Below are positions 1-11,927 of a stretch of 64,000 nucleotides of DNA, in pieces. Where the stretch lies: NCBI RefSeq assembly GCF_021130785.1, contig NW_025776859.1, forward strand, positions 49,611 to 113,610. The letters run 5' to 3'. The notes below the pieces were generated by a model, which saw only the letters and a program-made list of their open reading frames with translations, was not told the origin of the DNA and ran no database searches. Origin of the DNA: Homalodisca vitripennis (lineage: Eukaryota > Arthropoda > Insecta > Hemiptera > Cicadellidae). The stretch's first letter is position 1, and each line of letters starts with the position of its first letter. The position numbers and the translations under genes were made by a program.

Positions 1-718
1 GCCAACTTGATTCCGTTTGAATTGAAGCTGACTGAGAGATAAAAATTGGAATTACCTTTTACATGGCTCACTGAAAAAGCATTGTTGTGTCTGTACAAAA
101 TAAAATAAAACACTTATTGCTATTCGCGTTTACAAGTACATATAACGCTTATTTTGGGCCGAATATTGGCAGGGTTGCACGTTTTAGTACCAATTTTTAA
201 CATTGTTTAGTAGAATTTAAAATTAAACTTCTGTACAAGAATAGTTTACGTTAAATAACTCAGAACGTATGGGAACTTAATTTTAGTAAAATTATTAATA
301 ATTATATATTTTTACAATATTATGTGATATTGCATACTTGGCCTCACTGTTCCCGTAAATTTGAAAATATAGAAATAAGCAAACATGTAAACATTTCACG
401 TTCTGACAGGTAGGTTACCACACCGAATTAACCACCTAATATAATGACAAAATATTTCAAACGCTACTCAAAACTTTGAAATAAGCGTTAAGTAAAACTA
501 CTGACGGAAGGAAGAGGTACAATATTAAGATTGTGCACCAAAAACGACGTGAGCTTTATTATTTTCCAACTCATTGCAATTGTTCAACTATCCATATAAA
601 TGCCCATGAATAACCCATTTTCATTTTCAATATTGGCATACTTTCAATAGCTCAAATAATAATCGTCAGCCAAATATATAAATTTTCCAGTAAAATTTTT
701 GAGGGGCTGGTTCTTTCA

Positions 719-758
719 CTCGAGGGATTGGAAATATGTAATTTCTGTCAGTCTGTCA
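719..758 (+). repeat. dispersed repeat fragment, copy 1
   Basis: The stretch begins CTCGAGGGATTGG and ends with a TCTGTC-rich tail. An inverted copy lies at 8721-8767, which on the minus strand begins CTCGAGGGACTGG and carries the same TCTGTC-rich tail. The two are clearly alignable with small indels, so they are probably fragments of one transposable-element family. No coding sequence is attached to either. Confidence 0.5.
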
Positions 759-884
759 GCAGTATACCTCAAAATCGAACTGACACATAGACTTGAAATT
801 TTGCAATTAGCTTCATTTCTATATACCACCTTGTTGTAGAATAATTAATATCTCCTCGCATATGCTCATGATGGATTACATCAG

Positions 885-986
885 GATTTTTACTTTTGTT
901 TTATCAACACCCTGGAGCTGTTGGTCCAATTGGAACATCACACGAAACAATTACATGGTTGGTGGACAGTTTCCAGGCAACCTGAG
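885..986 (+). CDS. possible short exon, product unknown
   Basis: An uninterrupted 34-codon segment lies between an AG (883-884) and a GT (987-988, context GAG|GTCAGT), and both boundaries fall at codon phase 0. The translation contains LELLVQLEHH and LHGWW, looks less low-complexity than surrounding frames, and sits in a locally GC-richer patch. The pyrimidine tract before the acceptor is poor. An alternative frame over the same bases reads PGAVGPIG, which looks collagen-like but is probably chance. I cannot assign a family, and this may equally be non-coding. Confidence 0.18.
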
Positions 987-1060
987 GTCAGTTAATTACA
1001 GTGAACATTGGACATTGCTTAAGGCAACACGCATACTTATTGTTATTAGGTAAATAAATA

Positions 1061-1354
1061 ATGTTAGGTTTAAAAAAATCTACATTTTTATATATAGATA
1101 TAAAGAAAACGTCTTTACTATCATTGACCCAAATTAAGAGAACATCAGAAAAAAAGGAAGGACTTTTAAGTACATCGGTTTTGCTTTCTACTTTTATTAA
1201 ACTTGTAAAAACTTATGGTCATGAACAATGGTTTAATAACATTCCTGTATATGGAAAGCAAGTCACCCCCAAACGTTCATTAAATCATAAAAATCTTCAA
1301 ACCCTTATAAATCTTCAAAACTCTTATGACTCTATGATAAAATTCAAATTATAA
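1061..1354 (+). CDS. unassigned 97-codon open frame
   Basis: An ATG-initiated frame of 97 codons in AT-rich DNA. The predicted peptide is Lys/Leu/Ser-rich, with a less biased middle (KTYGHEQWFNNIPVYGK). No signal peptide, membrane segment or recognised domain is visible. No convincing promoter or polyadenylation context could be judged. It may be a decayed transposon fragment or a chance frame, and I do not infer a function. Confidence 0.15.
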   Translation: MLGLKKSTFLYIDIKKTSLLSLTQIKRTSEKKEGLLSTSVLLSTFIKLVKTYGHEQWFNNIPVYGKQVTPKRSLNHKNLQTLINLQNSYDSMIKFKL

Positions 1355-3308
1355 AAAACTTTCCGATTAACAAAGGCATCATTTAGCTCTCTAAAAGTCT
1401 CGTGGCATTCAATCCTACATGTTCGGGGGAGATACCTCAAATATTCTTATCCTCTCAGATATCAGGCTGCGTCAGATATGTAGGACTGATAAAAATTTGA
1501 AGGTCTCTAAACTAGAATATATTGGGTATTCAGCAAAATTGTCTTTAATGTAGCTGAAACCTTACCTTTGTGAGAATTTCCAAACCAACTGTCCTATTAA
1601 TGGGCCAAAACAAACATTGAACTATTAACTTTGCGCAGTATATGAGAAGACCATTTATAACTTAGAATAATTATTTTATTTATTATAAAAATAACGGTTT
1701 TTAACAGTATAACGTTTTTGTAATTATCTTAATATCTCGTAATATTACTATCTACTACATTTTATTACTTACACTAAAAATCACAATATACATGCGTAAC
1801 CAAATTTCCTGAACGAAGCAAATTATTTTGTAAAACATAAATATTTAGTGTAGGTTTGTTATATATTTGACATTCCAGGTATTTACATGAATTTTAACGT
1901 GTCATGATTAATAGTATATATTAGCTTCCATATAAGTACCTCTCAATAACAGAAAACAGAAAGTAAATTTAATTTTGAAACTTACACTCGTAGTTACCTA
2001 TGACATCAAAGCAAAGCTAAATTTCGCAAAGTGACAACTTAGCTTGATATTTATTATATAGATAAATACTAATGCTATAAATAAAATAGTGGATACATTT
2101 GGAGATTTTTTTTTATAGCGTATGTAGTGTTAAGTTAAAACAACCTAAATAAATATTTTCAATAACAAATATAAAAAATGCAGCTAAAACTAAAAGATTT
2201 TCCTTGAAAATACAGATATTTGTACTACTTTTGTAAATAACACCTCCAGTTACACGTTCCTAACAAAATGAACTGGCAATATAAAATTAAACATTTTCTG
2301 AAAGTGTGAAAGAGAAACGATACCTTTTCTTTCAATAAGAGATCAAGTGGCCGGAACTTTAACAATTTCCTGTGACAAACAAAAACAGGACGATAAATCT
2401 GAGAGAGGGTCGCGATATTGCTGGGTGTCATGGAGAGATGGCGTGGACACTTATGCTACTAACATCGAGAGATTCAAGCTCTCTTCCTCAGACATCATAG
2501 TATTTTAATTTGTTCCGTTATTAGGTGGATTAAATATTTTGTATAAATATTTTGCAACCCTTTGGCTCGTTAATAGTTTGTGGTTTATTTCCTTGATTTT
2601 CTTGGAACTAAATTCTTTGAATAGTAATAACTTAATTAGCTTGCATTGTATTTTTTCTATCTTGAACTTTGAAGCCTTTGAAATCCCAACGGTTTACCAC
2701 CTCACACGCCTTGTCCATAACAAATTTGTATGTTATAAATTAACCCTTTCATCTATTTTGAGGGTATTATTAGGTAAAATTTTAAAATACTAAATTAACT
2801 TACCTATGATAATGTTTTATTTACCTGATTAATACAGACATAAGTCATGGTGATGTTCTTTTGAGTATACCACGATGTCGTGATTGAAATTGTCTCAATA
2901 AATTTTAAATCCTCTTGTGATTTTGATTTAGGTGAGTCCTTGAGTCGTAGAATGATTGTTCATTCAGGACTGCTTTTGTTCAATCTTCCTTTTTGTGACT
3001 ACAACTGCAATTTCAAGCTAACATGCTGACACCACGTGTGTAATTCGTCATCAACGTGAAGGCAAGTGATTTTAAACTTTTTTGATTAATAATAATACTT
3101 TATTTTCCACCATTTACAAACAAATACATGACAATTTATATTCTTGGAACTACAATGACCAAAAACCAGTAGCTATTCAGCGTCACGAAAACAAAACAAA
3201 TAACAAAAATAAAAATAAAATGAGTCCTTTCGTAATAAAGACAATATTTCAGCCAACAAGCTGCTCTCCATGACGTTTGCATCGTCCATAGGCATATAAT
3301 GAAAAAGG

Positions 3309-3318
3309 TACACACACA

Positions 3319-3349
<31 letters not shown>

Positions 3350-3392
3350 GCGCGCGCGCACTCACGCACACACACCTGTATACATACATACA

Positions 3393-3445
<53 letters not shown>

Positions 3446-3457
3446 ATTATATATACA
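3309..3457. repeat. compound microsatellite (CA)n(CG)n...(TA)n
   Basis: About twelve CA dinucleotides run directly into about thirteen CG dinucleotides (to about 3359), then a short CA-rich and CATA-rich linker, then a long TA tract with a few interruptions. The frames that cross it on both strands give Thr-His, Ala-Arg and Ile-Tyr repeats and are artefacts of the repeat. Confidence 0.95.
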
Positions 3458-4276
3458 CAATACAATAGAGAAAGTTGCCATTCACTAACCTATATTCACA
3501 ATAAATCTGATATATTATATGGTATGGCTAATACCAGTTACAAAGAAAAATAACAAAAATATTTTAATAATGGTAAAAATAATAAAATAAATACCGAATT
3601 TAGTGTACTATTTGAAGAAATTAAGAATTATTGAATATTCAGTTCAAATCATTTGTTAAATCACCAATATTACGATTTGTCAAAAACCAAGCTTTCAGCA
3701 TTTAAGAAAAAAGTGGTGGTTTTCAAAAGTAAAAAAAACCTAAAATTGTATGACCCAAATTAAATGTTTAAATATTTCATTCTGTGGCATTCACCTTAAA
3801 GATAAAATGTGAGTTGTAGCATCTAATTATTCCCCGGGTCAATTGCTGTCTGTAAGAAACTTGAGACTAATGGCACTCAAATATTGACTTACTTGACCCA
3901 CTGAATCCCTCCCCACAGCCCAGCTTCGGTTCACCGTTTAACCAAATAGAAAAAAGTACTAATGATTACTACAGATAATGTAAATGATGACTTTTGATTA
4001 AATGAGTATAAACAATGTCTATTTAGTGTATTTATTATATTCTGTTATAATCCGTTTCACTTAGTTAATGCTAAGGAAAATCAGAAGAATGACGTATAAT
4101 TTCTTATAACGATTGTATATAACTAAATATGCAATAATAATAATAGACTAGCGCAAAGTCTGATGCAAAACACATCGTCGCAAAAACGGTACAAAAACTT
4201 AACCACATAATAAAATAATAGCTGTGAAAAGTTTATACATTTGCCTAGTAACAATTCTGTAAGAAATTTGCTACCT

Positions 4277-4312
4277 AATAATAATAATAATAATAACAAC
4301 AATAATAATAAT
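4277..4312. repeat. (AAT)n microsatellite
   Basis: Trinucleotide AAT/ATA repeats with one AAC-type interruption in the middle. Confidence 0.9.
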
Positions 4313-5608
4313 ATTTATTTATTTAAAATAGTGTTTTTTGTGCAGTATTTATATTAATGATAGGATTTCTAACCCAGCACTTGAGAAATATGGATCTGAT
4401 TCCTTATGGAGCGATTACCTACATTTTGCATAAACTTATATATATACTGTATATACATCTATATAACATACTTATATCTACAATGGGGTTCAAAAACAGA
4501 CAAAATAACCTCAAATTATTTTAACTGTTATTGTATGTTGGTATATTTTTTCACATCTGTAATAATATAAAAAATAATCCTAAACATATCGTTATTATCA
4601 ATAAATTAATGAACATATATCAATCAGCTCAATTTAACGACAATCAGTGCAAGACGCGGGTATTAGTAAGCATCACTGATGTTGATTGCATCTCTCTACT
4701 GAACATGTCATAATAAATCCCCAATGTAACACACCATCGTCAGCTCTTTTTAATTCTTTTCTTTTTGATTAAAAATTGCAACGCTTTAGGCAAGAACCAA
4801 AAATTAGGTTTTTTAATTATGTATATGAAGTATTTGTGTAAAATAGTGACGTAAAAAAATCGATGTGTTCCGTCCACAAGGTCCACACATACGATAAACA
4901 GTGATTTTGATTAAAGGTTTTTATTTACTCTCCAGTTGTAGTACATGTTTTTATGATGTAATTACGATAAATACTGGGATAAGCACAATATGTATTTGCC
5001 CTGCATGCTGTAACCAATTGGTGCTTAACTGACTGTTTTGGTAAGGAAGAGAACTAACTGTTATTTTTTACTGGCGTAAGAATTAACGTTTATCTAAGTA
5101 TTTAAAGAATAATTTAACATGATTTGCCATAAATTATGGTTATAAGTAGTATAATTCAGTCTCATATATTAGCCACATAACGAGTGCATGTGTGGGCACA
5201 ACTGTAATGTAAAATTTTAAAAGTATTGTTTGTTTGATCAAGAACATAAACAATAAAATGATTGCGATGTGTCGTAACAACTGATTGTTGAAGATTAGTT
5301 ATTGTATACACAGAGTCAAAATCAATGCAGTAAATGAAAACAGAAAAAATACATAAATCAACTGCAAATAGATATTTCGAAAGTTGCAGCAATAACACAC
5401 GATGTTGGCGTAAACTTTGATATACAACAGTCATACTGGTAGTCATACAGAATAAAAGTAGGTCAAACTTGACTTCTCTTGTTATGCATCACAAAATTAG
5501 ATAGAACATTAGCTAGGCATATTAATGGTAAACACTACATTAACGAGAAACAATTACAGAACATTTTGAAAATCCGTTAATGAAACTGTGAGGAAAAATA
5601 ACGATTGA

Positions 5609-5652
5609 TATATATATATAATATATATATATATATATACTATATATATATC
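5609..5652. repeat. (TA)n microsatellite
   Basis: TA dinucleotide tract with two single-base phase breaks. Confidence 0.9.
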
Positions 5653-7912
5653 AAACATACACATAGATAATAAAAACAAATGGACATTTGTAGTTCAGAC
5701 TTGAATATATCCATATTTTGATACATTTATTATTTAATTTATTAGCTGTACATCTTCTGTAATGTGTAAAATAACTAAACTGTAATTGTTCTACTTATTT
5801 TACAGTAAATAAAATTGAAAATGCAAGAAAAATTTGGAATATTGTTGAAATGGAATTAGTTAAAAAGACTAAACGCATGGTCTGATAAAAAATACTATGT
5901 ATTTTTCTGTAAAGCAACAACTCAAATTAGTATTATGTAATGTATACTAAACAAAGAACATGCATGGATCGTGTACTAAGAGATCTGGCTGTCAAGGAAA
6001 CCACTGGAAATGGCAGAGACTGGATGACTTCACTATAATTTTACTATATTAAGAGAGTCAAGCACATCCGAGAATACCTAGACGATGGAGACTTGAACGC
6101 TGGGTTAGCGTAGATCGCGCGCTAGCTCTATCACAGAGGATCTATAAAAGAATTTATTACTCCTGGTGGTCCTTATAAGGATAATGGAAAACTATGATCA
6201 AATTATTGCATTGTCATCGGTCCTTGATACGTATGCAAAGTTTCAAATTAATTAGACTTCTGGAAATTGGTGAAAATTATGCTCAAAGATTCCGTTACAT
6301 AGATACAAACCTAAGCTTATAAAAGCGTGTTAAAAAGAGAAGTAATGCTAAAGATCATAACATTCAGGCCACTCGTACTAATACTTACTGGCATATATAT
6401 TAGATATAATAAATTTGCATAATACAGTCAAGGTAATGAAGATATGCGTTTTAATGTAGGTTTATATAACAACATAACCAAACAGTTAAAATATAATAGA
6501 CCTCTCCTAAATTGTATCTAATTCATTGAACTGAAGACGCTGAAGCATGGTGGGGGGGGCTAGCTCTGAATTAATCTTTTCTTCACTTAGTAAACTATAG
6601 CAAAATATAAAGGAATAATGTTATGACCGTATAAATTAGGCCTCTAGTAAATATTATATGTGAGATATGTAATGAAAGATCACGATACCAACCTTACCGT
6701 AAAATTTGTTCATTATATACTGGAAATAAATATAAATATCAGGTTTCCAGACGATGCACAACTGAACTTGAAATGATGGATAAGGGTTAACCAAAGCTGA
6801 ATTCGAAATTCGCGTTCAATACACCCCTCCCATCATACATCATGTTTTTCTATGTGTTAAAAAATCAATTACTTCACTGAGCTAAAGATCCTATTATTAT
6901 TAGACACTAAGACTATATAAACACCTACATTACACTATAAGTTTAAATTTTGTAGTCAGTGTTCTCTGGTGTCGAAAAGAGTTTCCTTTAGAACTTCTTT
7001 TGCGCCGATTGTTTTTCGATTTGATCAGACAAACATGACTCCAGATTAGGGTAGTTAGTGGAAGAGTCAGTAGAAGAAGCACTTAGAGGAATATGAACTG
7101 GAGCTAAGTCAATCATTTCCCGCCATAGGAATCAGAAAAATCGGTCACTCCACTGATCTTAGAGCTAAACAAAAAATATATGTGCCCCGTCTAAGAAGAA
7201 AACCATTGGCATTTATGTAACCATGTAGACTACGAACATTGGTCCAATAGTTAGCATAAAGCTTGAACAAATAATTTTTATCCTGATGTATTTACAACTC
7301 ACTGTTGAAAGGAATATCGAGAAATTTCAAGTACCTGGTTATATGATGGAGTACACTTGTAATCCTCAGCAAGTGTGTGGAACAAGAGATATTGATACAA
7401 TTTAGTGCATTCCGGTATTGAATAATAAACTGGACATGCAATCCAAAGTCCCAGCAGCCAGTTGTATCAATTTTGATTTAGCCTCATAAAATCAAACCTT
7501 TAAGCTTCAACTTTGCTTATAGATTAAATTAATTTTTTGATTTTTATTGGTCATGCATAACATTATTTCATTAATAAATATTAAAGTATAATCTTAGAAA
7601 GCTCAGAATACAAAGTCAAATAACTGTAGACGAGACATTTCCCATATTTATGTTACCTATTGGAGGTGTAAAAGTGTTCAGTTTTTAACACTCGCCTTGT
7701 GACGTAAGATTTAAGGGGTTTCACTCCATCCCGATTAGTTTGAAAGTATTATATTAACAAATATTTGTTAAACACAAATGATTAGGTTTTTAAAGATTAT
7801 AAATGTAGTAGTTATTATGTATTACTTACGTAATAAAGTAACTTTGTCCTTTAAAATTCTGTAGAACATTTGCTTGATAAATAATTTAGTTATTTTTCGT
7901 AGCTATTCATAG

Positions 7913-7918
<6 letters not shown>

Positions 7919-7948
<30 letters not shown>
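7919..7948. repeat. (TA)n microsatellite
   Basis: Uninterrupted TA dinucleotide tract. Confidence 0.9.
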
Positions 7949-7950
<2 letters not shown>

Positions 7951-8089
7951 ATATAAATGATTTTTATAATTTAGTTATTTATATATTTAAAAAACATTTA
8001 ATATAAGAATGTACTTGTTGATATTAATGATGAATATCCTAAAAACCCTGCAAAGAAAGTGTAAACTAATGTTCCACAGTTACGAGGAT

Positions 8090-8210
8090 ACAGGAAAGCA
8101 ATCACTCCAAGTTATATCCCTATAACAATAGAGGCTATAACAATATCGGCAGCACATAACGATAAACAACAGCACATACACAACGAGCTATTGGCAATGC
8201 TTCCTGAAAC
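8090..8210 (+). repeat. dispersed repeat, copy in plus orientation
   Basis: Shares a readable alignment with the reverse complement of 41278-41400. Common blocks include AAGTTATATCC, ACAATAGAGG, ATCGGCAGCACATAACGATA and TTCCTGAAA in the same order. The two copies are 33 kb apart and inverted, so this is a dispersed element rather than a local duplication. No open frame is shared, so it is probably a non-autonomous element or a fragment of one. Confidence 0.7.
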
Positions 8211-8410
8211 CTACCAGACCGTAAGCCTCTATTTTCAAAATGTTGATATAAATTTATAACAGCTTTAAAAATTTGTGATTATATGTATTAAATTATTAAT
8301 AAATAACAAAACACAATATTTTTAATGCATTTTTAACAAATTAAAGATTCTTGTATATTACACATGTAGCCTCGAAAAGTGTTTGATAAATTAAATATGT
8401 ACATAATTAT

Positions 8411-8550
8411 AAACCTTTTAACACTTTTTAAACTTTATTTTCATACTATGTACATTTCGAATTCTGGGAATTCATCTTCAGAAATTGTAATTTATAATTA
8501 TAACTTAGTATGAAAAATAAAAAGTTTAAAAAAAGTGTTAAAAGGTTTCT
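8411..8550 (-). repeat. inverted repeat capped by hammerhead-like core
   Basis: Arms of about 40-45 bases (about 8411-8450 and 8506-8550, containing AACCTTTTAACACTTT and its complement) flank an apex of about 55 bases. On the minus strand the apex carries CTGAAGA (8481-8475), a GAATTC-CCA-GAATTC hairpin (8473-8459) and GAAA (8458-8455). This is the order CUGANGA, stem II, GAAA of a hammerhead ribozyme core, and such cores are known in Penelope-like retroelements. One extra T sits between CTGAAGA and the hairpin, and helix I and the cleavage triplet are not convincing, so any ribozyme is probably decayed. Confidence 0.4.
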
Positions 8551-8720
8551 AATTATATACATAAGGATTGTTGTGTGTTTTAGAAAAACATACATGAGTA
8601 AATTGTATTTGCATTATGAATTTCTTTGTGATAAATTAATTAGATCGTTAAATAACTTTTAACTTGATATTGCATATATATAAAGTAAGACTTATGTGAC
8701 ACTACGCTTCAGAGACGTGA

Positions 8721-8767
8721 GGACAGACAGATAGCCAGGACAGGAAATATTTTTCCAGTCCCTCGAG
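8721..8767 (-). repeat. dispersed repeat fragment, copy 2
   Basis: Reverse-complement partner of 719-758. Read on the minus strand it starts CTCGAGGGACTGG and ends TCTGTCTGTCC, with an insertion of about seven bases relative to copy 1. Confidence 0.5.
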
Positions 8768-9855
8768 ATATAGGCTTCACTAACGTTCAACCAATAAATT
8801 ATGGATATATATTGCATTGTTCATTGTAAATTGTTAGTACACTTACAAAGTTCTAAAATGTAAATTCATTTAAGGTAATAAAGAAATAATTATATTTTAA
8901 ATCGCATTTTAAAAACAAGCTGTTAGCTTACACTTTTAAAGTAAGTATTTACTAAGTTTTCATTAATACAACAGCTATGAAAAATATTGAAAATATATTT
9001 TCTTTGTATACTTTTTAACTCATAGTTTACTATTATAAGACATGTTCATTATTAAATTTTCTCTTAAAATATTGTACCTTTACAAATACAAATATATGTT
9101 ACTATATCATAACTGATTTAAATGCAAATTAATTAAAATTATTCTGTAATAATAATGTTAATACACCTGGAAATTGGCAATAATTAATCTGTAAAGAAGT
9201 AAAATTAAATTATTTAGCAACACTGCTCTCGGCCATTAGTTCCACACGAATTACTTTTATTCTGTCCATAAAAACCCGAGCGCTTCAGTGTAATGCAATT
9301 GGTTTTAAATTAGTTTAATTATTAACACTATTTTTAAAATTCTTTTTGATGATACCTGTCTTTAAAGCATTCAGTTTCTAGTAGTTATTGATTGAAAACT
9401 TTAAAAGATTGGATATAGATATAGACACTCTTGAAAAATTTCACTTTTTAGAAATAGTAAAAAACGTAATATGAATTTATTTTCTTTGTGATACTACTAT
9501 TAATTTCCTGCTCGTAGTTATTGCAATTTTTTATTTTTATACCAGATTGAAACTTAGTTATTTAAGAGGCATGTACTATTATAAATTAAATTAGAAAAAA
9601 AAATTGACACAAAAAATTGGATTTTCTAAAACATAAATGGAATATTATATTAGAACCCATTCCTATTTGATATAACACCCTAAACCTGAGTGAGGAATTT
9701 AAAATAGCCGTTGTCTGATAAATTGAAAATATAATGTTTGACGCCTCGTATAATTTACATTTGTTGGTATAATCACAAAAATACATAGTTCGATAAAAAC
9801 CATAACAAATCGTGGAATCAAATGACTAAGATTATAAGCGATTCCTTATTTTTTG

Positions 9856-9875
9856 TTTTTTTTTTTTTTTTTTTT
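9856..9875. repeat. poly-T tract
   Basis: Twenty consecutive T, preceded by further T-rich sequence. It could be the poly-A end of a minus-strand retroposon, but no adjoining element body was recognised. Confidence 0.85.
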
Positions 9876-11927
9876 GTGAAACAGAAACAGGGGATTGACA
9901 CCTATTATTGAAGAAAGAAATAATATGTCTACTTCAATGTAAACAAAAAAAAACACCGTTTAAGGATAACATAAAGTGTAATAGAAAGATTGCAACTATT
10001 TATTAGAGCACGAGATGTCATTTTGAAATAGACAATGAGAATATGATTCCCCTTGCTTATAGGTGTCTCTGATGCCAAAGGGATTATTATTCGTTTTGAG
10101 CTTTTTCGCCGTCGACTTTCTTTGGATTCTTTTGGAGGTTGGATAACCTCATAAACAAGTTACTAATTTAGCAGAGTATTTATAAACAAACATTAAAACA
10201 AAAAAACCTAATATTTAAATGTCAAGTTTTGTAGTTTCATAGAGATAAACATTGTACTTAGGTATGAACACATCGGTCTCGTGCTGATACGTTATGAATA
10301 ATGTGTGATAAACTTCGTCAAAGTGTTGTTTACTGCACGGTCGCTAAAGTTAATGCATACATTAGCACCAGCAATTTAATACAATTAAAGTTACATTAGC
10401 CACTGCGGGGTTACTGTCAACCGTTCTGAATAATAAAGTAAAAAGGAAAGTTGGATGACCAGCTGCAATGAAATTTTAAAAGCTGGAAAGTACTGATTAG
10501 TGCAGGCTTGTTAGGATCCAGTGAGTTGGTGACAAGACGGAAAGTATTATCTTGCAGGGTGATGTATCTAAATGGAAAAATTAGAAAATAAATATAACCA
10601 GACTTAAAGTATATTTCTAACCCCATCATATCAAACGAGCACGAGTGTGTAGTATTCACACATAAAAAATATGACTTCAATAAATATAATTATACATTTT
10701 TGAGCTTTAAACCTCAGCACGTATTGGCTATACAGGCTAGTTTGTGGTCACATGGCCTATATTCCGGTGGCAACAAATGTTGACTTTCCTTTGGGATTTG
10801 CATAATCTCCCAGTTAGAGATCCATGGCTGTATCCACAGTTCTACGGAGAATTAATAGATAATAATGAACAAAATATTAAGTATGTATTGTTGTTAAAAA
10901 GAACAATATTGTAAAAAACCCCGAAAGTAAATTATGGGCCAATGTAGGAACGGTGCCCTGTTTATTGTCTTAGATCTCGGCCATCTTTCTTAGATTTTTA
11001 CTCTCTTAAGAAATTTAAATTTGTATCGTATGCTTTTTCTTAAATTTCAATAAATAAAACTAAAAGTTCAAATCTCTAAATATCGTTTTAGTCTTACCAA
11101 ATATCAAAAAGTGTATAGAGAATTTTAAAATATTAATGTACAGTTCTAGGCTCAACATTCCTACTTGGAATGCCCGGTTTGTATGTACAAGATAAGAAGG
11201 CTGTTCGTCCCTATTCCAAAACTTTACTCCATGAAACTCTAACTTTGATAAGTACATCGTATCCATAATGCAGCTACCCATTAAGGAACAGTTTGTACCT
11301 TCCTCCCTCCTACACCCACCCTAAAATTTCAACAACCATGTAAGAGTAAAAAGGATCCTCCGAGATCCTTCTAACACATTAACGTAATCTGATTTTGTCT
11401 CATATATAAACAGCGATTGTTAACATATTAATATCACATTTAATGAGCCTTAAGGAAATATGAAATTATAGTTCATACCTAAAAAATAGCCTAATAAATG
11501 TGTCATATTCAAGGTACAATCTCTTTTATGCTATAATTATGGAATTTATTTTGCCTAAATCTATTCCGCAAATATAAAGATAAGTTATGAGAAGAAAAAC
11601 GATTATCTTAAAGAAGAAATATGCATAAAAACAATAAAAACTGTAAAATTTTAGAAAATAAATGCAAAAATTTAAATTTTATCTTTAAGACTTTCTTGAA
11701 TACTTTCTGGAAGTGAATTGTTTTATAATTAAGAAAAAATATTGAGTATGAAGTCGTTCGGTGAGCGGGAAGGCAAAAAATTGAATTTTTTTAGTTTTCT
11801 GTTTTTTTCATTTTTTGTTACTCAGACTTGTACAGTTTCAGAAAATATAACACTTTTTGTTGCAAGTTTTATCCTAACTACGCAAGAAAAATTATTTACG
11901 AAGTAACTACCGGCGCTTTTGGCATGA

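Larger units (their letters stand above)
1..3300. other. AT-rich non-coding stretch
   Basis: Apart from a weak exon candidate near 0.9 kb, an unassigned frame at 1.06-1.35 kb and a short dispersed repeat at 0.72 kb, I see only AT-rich sequence. A frame at 2539-2793 (+) and one at 2225-2431 (-) are short, rich in Leu/Phe/Ser and resemble nothing known to me, so they are not called. Confidence 0.6.
3460..8040. other. AT-rich non-coding stretch
   Basis: There is no supportable gene. It contains an AAT tract (4277-4312) and TA tracts (5609-5652, 7919-7948). A moderately GC-richer patch at about 6,040-6,130 contains a hairpin-prone GCGCGC segment. A 94-codon minus-strand frame at 5162-5446 has no recognisable domain. 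Confidence 0.6.
8570..11820. other. AT-rich non-coding stretch
   Basis: No gene recognised. It holds the inverted partner of the 0.72-kb repeat (8721-8767) and a T tract (9856-9875). Minus-strand frames at 9586-9786, 10417-10680 and 11060-11281 lack any family signature. The last is the least biased in composition but cannot be assigned. Confidence 0.6.

Noticed and set aside
2400..2500. GAGAGATTCAAGCTCTC stretch resembling a tRNA T-arm
   Set aside because: No A-box or acceptor stem lies at the expected distance.
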